NCBI GenBank assembly: GCA_021029095.1
Contig: JAJOHG010000018.1
Location: 372,001-436,000 of the forward strand
Length of the DNA stretch: 64,000 bases
Direction: 5' to 3'
DNA from: Phellopilus nigrolimitatus
Lineage: Eukaryota > Basidiomycota > Agaricomycetes > Hymenochaetales > Hymenochaetaceae
Below are positions 47,567 to 60,372 of this stretch, piece after piece. How positions within the stretch are numbered: position 1 is the first letter of the stretch; every line of letters starts with the position of its first letter. Made by a program: the position numbers and the translations under genes. The notes under the pieces were generated by a model. That model did not search any database. It was not told the DNA's origin and was given only the letters and a program-made list of their open reading frames with translations.

Positions 47567-49315
47567 TTACATATCAGTCAAGTCAATTATGCTACCAGCG
47601 ACTCCCGCATGTAGGCGGCTGTTCTCGCGCTTCACTTTCTTCGCATCATGATGCGAGCCTTCTCGTCGCTCTGAATCACGCTTCACTTCAACCCTTCTCT
47701 TCTGCTCAACGCAAATGTATTAATAACGCGAACATTGTAGAGAAGTATAAAATACTGCAAACCTTCGAGCGACGAATTTCTTCGTAATGAGCAAGTGTCC
47801 GGTCAATCTCCTCCCTTTTTTCCTGAGAATATGTCAAGTTGTAATATGTTAGTTGTGATACAAATCTACTTGTGGTTTGTGAACGCACTCTTAGACGAAT
47901 CTCTTCCTCGCACATGTCTAGGCGGTGATTGAAATGAACGGTGGTCTTCTCTTCCTCGCGCTCAGCCTTCACATTGTCTGCTCCAGATACAACGGAGGGT
48001 GTTTCCGTTTTAAACATAACAGGAGAGTGACTAGTGTGAGTGGTATCGTTCTCTTCATGCCTGACTCGTGCGTCATTCGCCTGAGATGAAAACATGGAGC
48101 GCGGCTGAAGTCGCTGGGTTGCATTTTCATCTGATGCAGGTAATTCATCACCAGCCTTTTTGATTTTCAGCAGTAAATGGTTAGTAACCTCGTTCAGGAA
48201 TACAAATTTGAGCTGGACCGGTGTTGACAAACCTCGCGTTCATAGTGATCGGCATCTTCATCAGGAGATCTATTGAAGTCCATCAACTCAGGATCATCCA
48301 TTGGCTCTTCCACTTTTGTCGGTGTACAGCATACAGCACGCCCAGGTGTGCGTTCTTGTTTGTACTCGACCCTGTTGCTTTCCGCAATCCGTTGCGATCT
48401 TCGGCTTGGTTGATTTGTTTCCCTCGGGATAGGGATATGTACTATTCCTTCTGCTTGGAGAAGATCTATAGAAAAGGTTCAGCAAGAATCTTCAATATGT
48501 ACTTGTTTAAAAAATAAGTGATACCGTGAGGTCTGAATTTGAAATTGAAAGAAACAAAAACTTCGATTTCTCCTTCTCCATCCAGGGACTCCATTTCCAC
48601 AGCATGGAAAGTTTCCGTTTCAACGGTATTTTCGCCGAAACTTAATCACATATACTATCAATTGATCAAGGTAATTCACATTCATTGGAGATGCTCACCC
48701 AACGCTATGCGGAATAAGTTTCTTCTTATTTTCACTCACAAAATCATTATCTCGAAGTTTGGGATATACATCCCGGTCTTTAACGTGGAGACGATGAGCT
48801 CTGACTTGTGAGACCTTGACAGAAATAAGTCCCAAGTCCGCCTCATCTCTTAATAAAGCTTCGTCATCTGCTATCACAGAAGGAGCATCATTAGACCGAG
48901 GATCTAATACTGAAGAGCTCATAATCCTTTCCTGTCCAGCTCTGCTCGCAAAACTTAAACGGATGCCAGGACTTTCTATCCACCGGTATCCCCAACATTA
49001 CAAGTTCCGGGGGATCGTTGTCGTCATCAACATTGATGCACATCGAGCTCTCAAAACGCCCGTCAACAGCAAATTTGACGAGTGTACTAACCCGAAGGTG
49101 CCTATGGTTTCTGAATTGAATTTCAAAAGTCTTCAAAGTATAGGTCAGACGGCCTCAAGCCATGATTTACACACAGCATGATTCGACATTATCACCTTTC
49201 CTGGTTTGCTTGCTATCCAGCATGTCACGACGTTTCCAATCACCTCAGGCCTCCATTCCTTTATCCTTCGTCCGCCGCACTGGACCCATGCTTCGTAGCC
49301 TAGGTGTTTAGGCAT
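47567..49315 (-). CDS. DUF7918-family protein with C-terminal SUMO-interaction-like motif
   Basis: The ATG at 49315 starts MPKHLGYEAWVQCGGRRI, matching the first DUF7918 protein (1-1254) at MPRFANHEVWVECAG. Intron 49131-49195 joins VVTCWIASKPGK to TFEIQFRNH. The domain continues through LGIPVDRKSWHPFKF to the DDEALLRDEADLGLISVKVSQV block. The C-terminal half is a charged predicted coiled coil (SQEKREEIDRTLAHYEEIRR). It ends, after an intron at about 47700-47765, in a basic stretch and HAGVAGSIIDLTDM; the hydrophobic-acidic run SIIDLTD looks like a SUMO-interacting motif. Function is unknown. A nuclear or chromatin-associated role is a guess from the tail. The internal intron borders at about 48150-48700 are approximate. 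Confidence 0.82.
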
Positions 49316-50177
49316 CTAAAACTAAGGTGACAAAGGTATTGCCGAGGTTCTGGAGAGTACCCAAGACAGAGAAGGCCGTTAGCATTAAAAGTCTCAAGAC
49401 AAACAAGTCAAGTAACTTGATTGTTATGTAGGTAAGTAGGTAAGTATGTAGATGGAGTAACACCTCGAGCGATGCTGCCGTATAGCAGGAGTCACAGTCA
49501 GATCTGGGCGGAGTGACATCTCGGCAAATTTCGCTTGACGTGTACGGTAACCCTATGTGCGCTTGCTAAATATTTAAGTCTCAAAAGGCGGAAGACAACC
49601 AAGTGTACTAGTGTACGCTTAGTATACGGAAGAGCAACGCCAAGACAAAGCGGAAGTCAAACCATGATGTTGCTATCAATAAATAACGGGAAGATAGTAA
49701 GTCCAATGCGATGTGTACAGACGACTGAGAGGTCCAGCATTGAAATCAGTACCGACTACGTTGCCCGCCTTGTGCAAAGTCTTGCATAACATTATATATT
49801 TTAGGACGACGTAGAAGAACAAATTCTTCGGAACGATCATCGCAACGACAATCTAGTGATCTTACGAGCCAGCTTAATCAAAACAAAAAACCCAAGAAGT
49901 TAAGGAAGCGAAAAACGAGACAAAAGTAATGACCGGGTAAAAAACAGAGCGGGAATTCATCGTCCAAGGCGCGTATATATACATAATAAGCAGGTATCCA
50001 GTTATCGGTAAAGAACGAAAGTCCCACAGTTCCGCAGCATACGTTCAGCAAAGGAGTAGCCGCACTAACGCTTGGGAGTAAAATTCAACGAGTAGGAAGT
50101 AGTATCTGAAGTCTTGTTACTAGACCAAGAGTCTACTTGCAGGCGAGTCATCGCAGGAAAAGAAGAGGGGTAACTCT
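49316..50177. other. Intergenic with a short 8-bp period repeat
   Basis: About 860 bp between the DUF7918 start and the KRE6 stop. A near-tandem GTAGGTAA run (49428-49453) is the only structure seen. No gene recognised. Confidence 0.5.
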
Positions 50178-52935
50178 TCAGCAGAGCTGCCACATCTTCA
50201 CGTAGTCGCTGAAGCACAATCATGTGAGTTGGACAGAACTGAAAGTAAAGGCGATAGACATACATAGCCATACCGCGGTCACGTACATCCGTTGGCCAGG
50301 TAGCGTACCAAGTGTCCTGTGCGCGTGCAAAGTCGTACATCGCAGCTATCAGGGATAAGCAATGAGATCACAAAGCTCGAGGTTAACGTAATAGCTTTTG
50401 ACGCACTGAGAGATTGGTCCAACCATGGCTTGTCGCCCACGTTGTCGGGGAACCACCCACTCGTGCCGCCGACGGCAACGTCCATGATCAAGTAGAACGC
50501 TTTATCCATACGTTATAAGTTCAAGATTAACAGTCATAAACTGAATGTTTGGAACGTACGTTGATTAAAAGGCGCAGCGAAATTGCTGTCGCCCCACGGA
50601 TTTGGGACAGCAATCTCAGTAGAGCCGTTGAAGACGGTCAGCGGGAAATCACCACGATCGAGGAACGGCTTGTTGAATGTGATGTCAAGCATAAACTGAA
50701 GACGCGAATCGACGTATGCTCGACTGTAATGTAAATCCGACCATGAATAAACATAGTAGAACCGGCATGAACGCAGAGTGAACATACATGAATTTATCTG
50801 TCCACTCGAGCGCGTAGATATGGAAGTCCTGGTCGAAGCTGCCACGGCGTTTGCTCCACCAACCAAATGTCTTCGAGACCTCATTGAGCCAGGTGAGCGG
50901 ACCCCAGTTCAAGCTCGCGCGCACGAAATCGCGTCCCTGTGCGGGGTAGCTCTTCGCGTTGCCCCGCGACTCCATGATGTCAATTTCACCTGAGATGGGC
51001 CACGGCCCGTATGTGTTGTTAACGGGTAACATCCACAGTGCGGGCCATAGCCAGTCACCACTCGGTATTTTCGCACGGATCTCGACGCGGCCATACTGAA
51101 TTGACGTGCTGTTGACTGTCGTGAGGCGCGCAGACTGTACAGGATTAATGACTGTCTGCGTCGTCGAGTTCGAGACGGCACCACACGCAGAGACATTGAG
51201 GGATGTGCAACCTGTGATGTTAAATGTGTGCCCGTTGAAGACCGCAGAAGAGCCGATGACGTCCGAAGTGAGTGTCGGGACGATGTAGAGGATGCCGTCC
51301 TCTACGAAGGAGTTATTCGGCGTATTGGTTGTCATTTCGAACTCGCCATTCCTACGTATGTATATGGTTAGTAATATTTTCTGGAAGACAAATAAATAAG
51401 AAAAACGAAAGCGATCCACAATGTCGGAAAAGGGGTTGGTACATCGAGATCGTGTCGATCATGAGCTTGATGAACGAAGCTTAAAGTTCAATTAAAAACC
51501 TGCAACGCTGATCTCGGTGCTTCAGTCTGAGGTTGGAAACCACAGAGCTGGAAAAAGAGGGAGGAACGCGAGAGGATAGGGCCAATCCTTAGCACAAAGG
51601 AAGGAAGGTTTGAATGTCGGAAATATCCGAGTCAAAAGTAAGGCGAACAGAAGCAGACGGGCCAAATCAGTGGCAGCGCGGCTGCGGTCAACTTATGAGA
51701 AGAACTGCTCAGGTCGGGCGACGACCGAAAAAGAAGGGAAGAAGAAGAGCAATTGTTGATTGACTTCAAAAGCAGTAACTCCACTAAAAAGAAAGAAGAT
51801 AACGAACTACCAAAAGCACTCACCCAAACCCATCCATCTGAACCTCCCACGCCCAAATGCTCTCGTCGATCTTGCTTCCGTTGAAATCGTCTTCCATCAC
51901 CATGCATAGGTTTCCCTTTATGAGTTGCACGTCCTTTGCTCCGAAGTAAATCCGCAGGAAGCTCCCAATGACGCCAATCAGAGCAAAGCAGAATGTGAGC
52001 CAGTATGCCGCGCGCGCGCGAGGACTCGGCTTAGCCAACCACGGCTTCTCAATGGTATCGTCCGGGCCCAGCATCTTTGACTGCATACGCCGTGTCGTCA
52101 AACCCGTCGGCCCCTTGCGCTCCATTGCGCCAACTTGGAACACGGTTCCGGCGAGCATCTTTTCGGAAAGTGAATGTGCAGAACCGGGTGGAGAAAGGCG
52201 GGCGGGCGTCCCTGGGGTAGAAGAACCGACAGAGCCGAGGGTTCCGCCTGTGCCAGGGCGTTGAGACGTACGCCGCGCATGCGCTGGTGAAGCTCCACCA
52301 AGCGAATTAGCAGTGTAGGGGCGTACCATCGGGGGTGGCGCTGCAAAGGACTCGCGCTTCCCAGGCAGAGCACCTGTCCCAGGGCTGGCGGATGCGGTGA
52401 GGTCCGCGATTCCAGTCATAGAACGTGAGTTACGATTCGCAGGATGGGGAAGAGGAGGAACTGGAGGAACTGTTGTGTTTGGAAAAGCGTTTACGCGCGA
52501 TAAAGTGACAATCTCTGTGCTCGCAGCGTTGCTGGAGCTTCGTTTGCGTGCGTCTGCACCGGCACCCTGCCCACTTGCGAGACCACCAAAGCTGTATCCT
52601 GAGCTGTGTATCGAAAGGCGCGAGGCCGTCGCTCCAGCCAATTGCGTGAGATCGTGGCTAGAGCCAGGCGCCGAGGGAGTCGGAGTCAAGAACGGGTCAC
52701 GCGGTGTCGGAGGGAAAGTATTGACATGCTCGGGGTCAAAGTCGAGTTCGGGTCCTTTAACATTATCGAGCACACCGGACTGAGCAGTGGCACGGTGAGC
52801 GTGCTCCGACGTACTGACGGACTTCATGCTAGTTGAATGGCGCAAGGCATCACGAGGAAAATATTCGTCCGCGTCCGCATCGAAGAAGAGGGTGTTATGG
52901 GAGGAGACGTCGCGCCTTGAACTTGAGTTGGACAT
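50178..52935 (-). CDS. KRE6: KRE6/SKN1-type beta-glucan synthesis-associated protein (GH16)
   Basis: A type II membrane protein needed for beta-1,6-glucan assembly. A long disordered cytosolic N-terminus (ATG 52935, Ser/Pro-rich) leads to one transmembrane helix, AAYWLTFCFALIGVIGSFL. The GH16-like catalytic part starts CMVMEDDFNGSKIDESIWAWEVQ. The active-site pattern GEIDIMESRG (nucleophile and acid/base Glu) is intact, as are GDWLWPALWMLP and DFHIYALEW. The C-terminus is restored by the last intron as GMAIDYVKMWQLC, stop 50178. An intron of 472 nt (51352-51823) interrupts the catalytic domain between DGFG and NGEFEM, far longer than the 50-70-nt norm in this window. The wall-glucan role rests on family membership. 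Confidence 0.92.
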
Positions 52936-55900
52936 ATCTCAGACCAAGGGTAACAGCGATAAGATTAAATGCAAGACAAGAGAAGTCAGGGAGGGAAATG
53001 GAAAGGGTAACGAGTGTCGCTGCTAGTGAGAAAATCCAAGCTCGAGCAAGGGGCTTTCGCACGAGCCTACAGACCTTGTTCGTCGGTTGGGCGTTGATAA
53101 GGGATCTGGCGGGAGCTGTGCAACATTTTCTTCCTTTAGAGGAGCATTCCGAATCAGTATCCTAAGAATAATGTTGCAGGTGTTGTCTGAATCCGTGCCG
53201 TCATTCTCGCATGGGTGATGAACGGAGAAATTTGCTGGACCGAGCTTCTAAACGTCCTGATTGATGCCTGTTCGATTCCAATTGAGATTATGCATGTTTT
53301 GTGTTCCTGCAGGGGCCCGGCCCTGCGTATTTGAGTTCGTGTAAGTAATCCAAGTCGCTTCTTCCCGCTTTGAAGTTTACGCATGCGTATCTTAGCGCCT
53401 TTCAAGCGCCTTTCAAGTCGCAAACGTGTCCCCAAGCCATGCGCACTATCAGCGGCATCAGCAGTATAGTACATACCATACATAACAGACCAGAGCAACA
53501 GTGTTGTAAAGAACGACCGCAACCAGAGTGAGAACATGCAAGAGAAGAAAACGAAGTCTAAAGCCATCTGGAGCCTGCGCGAGCTGGAGCGGCACATCTT
53601 ACAGATCTGTGAAACACAGGTTTCCTGTCGTGCCTATCGTGGAAGAATAACAAGCTATGACCATTGTCGGCGATGATGACGGGGCGGCTGAGTTGACATC
53701 GCGTCAAGCGCTCTCGAGGGCGACGGCGATGCGTCCCAAACAGGCAATAGCCAACGTTGTGGGTCAGAAAAGTCTTCGGGCACCCTAAAAAGGAAGGCAG
53801 TTCCCGCCTCCACGACGCACGGCGCGCGGTGTCACCTATGGTACGGCCAGCTCAAATCATCCAATCCTTAGGTCTTGCTATTTAGGGCAAAGGCAAGCAT
53901 AGACAACGTTTTTTGACTTTTTTTGTGTGAACAACGCGGACGAGAACCACCTTCCTTTTCTAGGAGACCCGAAGACTTTTCTGACCCACCTGTAGAAGCT
54001 TCTCGAGCCACAGCATATGTAGCAGCTAAGTAAAAATGGACGTCCCTGATGAAACAATAAGATAAAAGTTTTCGTCGTTGGAAATTGGGATTTACGGATT
54101 TCATTGATTTTACCAGTGATTACTATTACGCCTGATGTTCTATCGATGCTAAGCTATGTTCAAGTTGTACTTACCTTCCATTCAAGTGCTATCTCCTAGG
54201 TTCTTCCTCTCATGAGATTCAGATCTTGAACGCACACGAAAGGGAGGAGCTCATGACAGCTGGATGAGAGTCGGAAATTGTGCTGTCATCTGCGGTAGCG
54301 ATCAATCATCATTTAGACGCCCAGATAATTTCTACGTGAGATGCTGGTAATGGACAAACCTACCGTACTTTTTATGAAGTCTAGAAATCTCGATCTATCC
54401 TGTCCGACATATCATTTCACACTGTAAACGTTGCATAATTTACACGCTGTTCTTCGCGGGTTGGATTTGAGCTGGAGGTCTCGGTCATCATTTTGTTCTG
54501 GTCTGGGTTCATGTAACTCTCATCGCGCCGGCGCCTCTGTATATGCGCGAAGTTTTAAAAACGTATTAGCAGGGACGAAGCTCCTGACCGGCTATGAGAG
54601 ACGGAAAAATTGCCTAACCTAGCAGACAGAAGGCTCGCATCGCTGGTACCTTTTATCATAAACGACAGACGTACCTTCATCATAAATCAACTCAGCAGTA
54701 GCGCACGGACAATCGGCATCTTCCGATCGGAGTAAAATTGAATCCGCGAAGAAAAATGATTTGCGCTTCGATCGACTGCCACGCTGTCATCTCTTTGTCG
54801 ATCATTCTTCGCTTTTCCTTATTTTTATCTGCCTCCGTGTTCCTTGTGTCTGATTTCAGTTTTCAAGACGTAAAAATAAGGCGTCAAGCATTCTCTATCA
54901 CTGGTGGACGGTGTTCCGTTTTTCCAGTATCGATGTGCCTCTTCAACTAATCTAGTTTGTCTGCATCTCGGAAGCTGACCTCTTCATAAAAAAAACCGCA
55001 CAATGATCAGGGCTCATCGGACGCATGTAAATGCCAGCTGCAATCTATGAACACACATTCGGATCGTGTACAAGGAGACTGGCTCAAACGTTGATCGTTC
55101 TCAGTCTGAATTCTTAATGGCCCCAATGCCGCCCGAAATGTGGCGCGTAACTGAGACTTCTGCACGCCCTGTCCTCTGTTACCTGGATTTATGCTTACAG
55201 GGCTCAACAGTGCTAAGTCTTCAAGATCATCAACTTCTCATGGTATCGAAGGTTGGCGGACGCAGGTGTGGTGAGTAGGACGTGCCTGTGTACAAGTAGC
55301 ATCGCTGAATAGTTACCCAACCTGAAGGATTGGATAGCAAGTGTTCTCCTGGTTACGTCCTAAGGTAAGCGCCAGCAGCGTCGATTCCCTGAGCAGCAGG
55401 CTTGCGAGATCTACCTTTTCTCCTTTGTCACAAGATTATTTCACAAAACTCACACTGCTCTTCTTGCCTTCTAGATCTAAGCGCTCCCGCAGGGCGTATC
55501 TCACCCGATGCATCTTGCCAGGTCCTTTGATAAACCACGACTTTACCACTCCACAAGCTTCCTTGTACTCACGCGCTTTCCCTGCTGGCAAAAAAAACGC
55601 CGTTCACATCCTTCAGGTCCATTCAAAGAACAACCTAACTTCCTCCTTTCGTACTTTTGTTTTACTCACTCCACCTCAGAAGGCAAGTCAATCCATTTCA
55701 TTTACAAATCGCGAGCGGGACCTTAGTCCTGTTCAGTCTTCGATTTATAAAGTCCGTTTTAAACAAAAACAGTACTCGAAATTCGCGGTTCGAAGCAACG
55801 ACCACGGTGTATCGCTAGTATAATTCATCCAATGGCTGCCGAATATATAACATCCCACACCGCGCGAGCCATCGGGCTTTTGGGGTTGCAATGAATGCTT

Positions 55901-58900
55901 CCCAGTTGGAGCACTTGAGCTTCTTGGACCGCTTCTGCGCATGCCTTTGCTCTATTTACCGCATTTATTCTGAGTGCTCTGCTGTCTAAGCAGAATCACA
56001 TCGATATGCAGTGATTAGATTGCGACCAGACGGTAATGATCGCTTGGCATGAGCTTGTCTGGTTCTTTCTCAGTTTATTTGATACAAGAGTCAATGCCCA
56101 CCTGGCAATCTGTCAGGAGGTTAATCATTATCCAAATAGGTGAAAGCATAAAAGAGTTGTACAGTCTGTCTGTTTCTTGCGTGTAAGATACATACTCCAC
56201 AATCCATAGCGTCAGCTCTTTCGCTTCACTAGTATAGGGAAGGGAGTATGCAACATCGCAAGACCTGGAGAAACGGGATCTCGCACTGTTCTATAATTTA
56301 AACTCATCGAAGAACGAAAGACGGTAAGGATTTTTACGCACACATTCATTCCGTTCCATCTCCGAAAAAGATAACGGGAAACAAACTCCAATAATAATTG
56401 GCAAGTTGACGAGATGTTGACTTGCAATTTGCAGTACTCTGGATATCAAATTCGAAGAGAATATCGTTCAGATTGGTTGTACTTTTCTCACAAGCAGTCG
56501 GAGAGATTACTGATCTTTGTCAGACAGTCCAAGGACAGATTTCTAGACGACATTGTTGGCCAGAAGAATAAGGGATTTATTGCACCCATGCAATAACTGA
56601 GCTGACACATGTGGGGTGGAAAAACGTGAGCCACAAGTGCCACTAAAGGCGACAGTGGGCTGAGTCGAGAGTCATTTAACTATATGTCCGTCGGATGAAT
56701 TTCGCTTACAATGGACTATGGACAAATCAGAACATTTGAAATAAAGCACTGAAAGGCGCCGAGTCTCTCAGTCCTGATGGAACACGGAAGCCCGAGCGTT
56801 ATCAACTGCGATATAAGTGCGCCCCTCCGCAAGCACATTCAACAAGGAAGACCCGGGCCGTGAGTTCTTTTTCTGCGTCGCGAGTGAATGGATCTAGATA
56901 AGTTTGTGTGTAGATGTTGCTAATTTGTTGCGTGATCGTCAGGAGAAGAATTCTGACCGCAGGCATGTGTGGATGACTAGACTAGAGAGTAGTAGATGAT
57001 AGTGCGGCCAAGAGAAGCTTCCATTGCAACATTTCCAATATACTAAGAATCAAAACATCACCAGTAATCAAATTCTTTCCACGGCGAGCAGGTAAGAGAG
57101 TGATAGCCGTCGGACAATAGATCGCTGCGATGAATGCAGAACATTTTGCTCGCGGGCGGATGTGTTGACGAGCCAGTGTATCTTTTGTGAATTTGGACCT
57201 GGCAAGGTCAAGAATATGAAGTCATTTTATTGACAACTGAATGCGAAATCAATGCTTAAATGCTGTAGTCTGCTCCTCTAGTTCGATACGTATGACTCGT
57301 TGACAAGAGATAAGACAAATCTGCAAGAAAAATTAGGAAGCACGAAAAGAAACGAACAGAGACGTACAGCAACAACCGCTACTATAAGCGAAGTTTTGCG
57401 GCCTGTGAGGAGCGATGATGGGAGCTCGGATTTAGCCAGGCCTGGATAACAATGTCCTGGGCGATAGCGAAAATATAATTTATGAAGGCGTAGAAATCCT
57501 CAGTTTAGTCTTAGCCAACGACATGGGGGCTGGCTTCCCGCCTAACGAGACAATGACGGTTGCGATCCTGACGAGAACTTCTAATTCATCCTAAATAACA
57601 CTTTTTGTCATCCTCACTTTAACGGCGAAGACGAGATTATCTATCGGCCTTCAAGTACCAGGCCAATTGATGCACTGATCTGTGCGGCTCGATTACCTCA
57701 TTCATTTGTATGAAAGATAAACGTCGGGCTATATGAAACCAAGTAATTATAGTGCCAAGGTTGGGAAAGGGGCAGCGAGAGCGCCTTTTCGCCGAAATAT
57801 TTTCCGCGATGTGCTGCGAGAATATGCGATAATGAAGAAGAAGCAAGTTTAGAAAATCGACTTGACCAGAGTATCCGTAGTGAAACGCCTGCGCTATAAA
57901 CCCGCGATTGCCGCGCCTGAATGATTTTAATGAAGAAGTCCTATTGCCGGCCTAACGTCAGCAACAGATCGTCGCTATGCGTCTATCTTGTAAATCACGG
58001 TTTGGTATATGATATCTGTTTTTCGAAGTGTTTGTGCTGATTTTGTTATTCTTGTTATCTGAAAAACAAAGAGGGTCGCCGTTTGAGACTTAGAGAATCG
58101 TGAAGCGCTTACCGAGATCAAAGCCGATGGCGGCTTGATGTCACAGAGCTCATTTGCTGAGTACGCCAAAAGCCTGGATTCTTTTTTGCTCATTGTAGGC
58201 CTCCTTTCGAAAATTTAAGAACGCTGTGTGTGATTAATATGGTGGTCTTCCCTTACCGATGTTGTTCTCTGTCTTCGCGGACACATATCGCTAGATCCTC
58301 AATTGCTTTGAGTAATGCCTAAATGTCACACGAATCAAGTTGTATCCACTGCTCGATCATAATAATCTAGTAAGATCGAGAGTGCTCTGTTACGCTGGAG
58401 TTAACCACGCCGCCGGTGGCTATTGACCACGTGTATGACGCGCGTAAATAACGTTTCATGATGCCGTTGATCGACGCGTCCTTCTCAACTTACATCCACG
58501 CAGCCAAACTCTCTGCTATGACGCCTTACAAATACGGGACGAAACCCGATGAAAAATAGAGTACCAGCTGTAGGCTGCAGCAGGAACTTCCAACTTTCAC
58601 TCGAGCCCAGTAAGTCGCGTAAGGAAATCTTCGGGCCCCTTAACTTCATCACCCCCTGCCCTCGTAACTAGTGTAGAATCGCTGCAGGCAGGGACATTCA
58701 AGTCGGTGATGTTCCATGCCCGACAAAGCACGCCTTCGCTTGTGATATCGGAAGGCTTTCTTCGGTTCGTTTGGTTAGGCGCCATCACTATGATTAGTGT
58801 CGTCGGGCGCAGGTCCAGGAACGTACACTGGAAAATTAAATAACGAGGACTTGGTCGTGGTTATATCAACTCTGGCTGGACGTGGCTTGTTTCAGCGATT

Positions 58901-60372
58901 TTATTCAATATGGTCAAAATTAGGTAATTAGATGTCATGGATGGTTGAAAATTGTGATTGCATCGGAAAGAGAACTGCCTCCTGCTCCTGTCTCGCATCA
59001 TTTATCCATTCAAAGATTACATACTACTCCTGACTTGCTTGAAAATTTTCTCAATGAGCGGAATGACAAGACAACGCAAAATGTTTCGTTTGTGCCTTTG
59101 ACTTGAGGCCTGCAAGGACACAGGGCCTTAGTTTTTAGCGCTTCGCAGACGATCGAACGATCAGGTACCTCCTACCTTATCGAGGCTCAAGGTTCGAGCC
59201 ACATTCACCGCCGTAGCACAGCTTTCCCGGCAACCATGTCACATCGTGTCACACCATCTAACTTTTCGGCGCCTACTTATTTGCTTCCGTTCATCATCGC
59301 AACTCAATCTTCTCACCAATAACGCGAAGAGATTTTCCTCCTTCAATGTCTCAGACTTCCGACTACATCGCGTGTTTTCGAGGTCTTTTGACGGCAGTCG
59401 ACTGGAAACTATCGGAAGGAAGGTAAAACCACGGGGAACAAGAGGAAATTAAGGAGCAGACTTTGAAGATGAGTGAGTGTTCGGCTTTTTTCTTCTTCTT
59501 TTTTTCTCCCTCTTCGGTAGTGTGCCTGAGTCAGCAAGCAACATGACTTACCTCCTGAGTTCTCGCTCGTCGGAATCATTTAGCTCTTATCTCTCTTTTC
59601 GATGACAAAGGCCGACGGCACGGAAACAAGGAGAAGCGAGTCAAACGAAATTGGATGTGTGAGAGGATGATACAGAAGGATGACGGGAGGCAGTTTGCTT
59701 GAAGGTCTGATGCCTGATACGCTGATGGACGGGGCCCTGACCCGAAAGGTTCGGCTGTAATACGGGTTGACGGTGACGGAAACCGAGATGAGATCTATCA
59801 GGGTGTTGGCGAGGCACGCCGCGTGCGTGCGTTTCTAGACTCTGTGCCGATCCCCGGCGCTTCGTCAATAATTACTTGTCTATCCAAGCCACACAGGAAG
59901 CGCGCGGGAAGCAAAATGGGGTAAAATAAAGATGCGACTAAAATTAAGTCGATGTAAGTGGACGGAAAGCATGCTGTTATGCCTTCTTGTTTCTTCTTCC
60001 CCCCGAATCCATCTTTCTGAATGCGATTTTGTTGTGACAGGTTTTGTTTGCGGTACGGCGCTGTTCGATCCTTACAGACGCGCCTGGTATATACCCGCCT
60101 GTGGCGGTGAGCGCTAGCTGGTAGTAAGGTTGACCAGTGTAATCATGATCGACCGGCCTCCTTAAGAGCTGACACCACCTGCCATCCACTCCTTTCCCCG
60201 TGGCCCTCCACTCCGGGTTCCTCTCGTTCTTTAGACGTCATTGTAGACAGCACACTTCTACCTCATATCCACCCTCCTTTCTTCTACCTTTGCAGCATCA
60301 GCCCGGACAACTTGTAGACCTCACTCTTTGCCCCACCCCTTTCCCCTCCCCTCGAGGTCCGAGGATACTACG
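52936..60372. other. 7.4-kb gene-poor region between KRE6 and the GT2 glycosyltransferase
   Basis: No protein gene is recognisable. The longest ATG-initiated frame is 53154-53597 (-, 147 codons), immediately upstream of KRE6 and with no family resemblance, possibly just 5' leader. A 160-codon frame at 55341 (+) starts at GTG and looks unconserved. The rest is generally AT-leaning with many stops on all strands. No terminal repeats, transposase or reverse transcriptase motifs, tRNA cloverleaf or rRNA were seen. The region could hold long 5' regulatory sequence for the GT2 gene, a decayed insertion or non-coding transcripts. Confidence 0.45.

Noticed and set aside
53154..53597. 147-codon ATG-initiated minus-strand frame
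   Set aside because: It has a hydrophobic start and a basic tail but no family resemblance. It is more likely leader sequence of the KRE6 transcript than a separate gene.
55341..55823. 160-codon plus-strand open frame
   Set aside because: It starts at GTG, has no recognisable motif and lies in a region with many random open frames.
59120..59215. Possible tRNA (GGTTCGAGCC box)
   Set aside because: A B-box-like sequence is present but no A box or cloverleaf can be drawn upstream.
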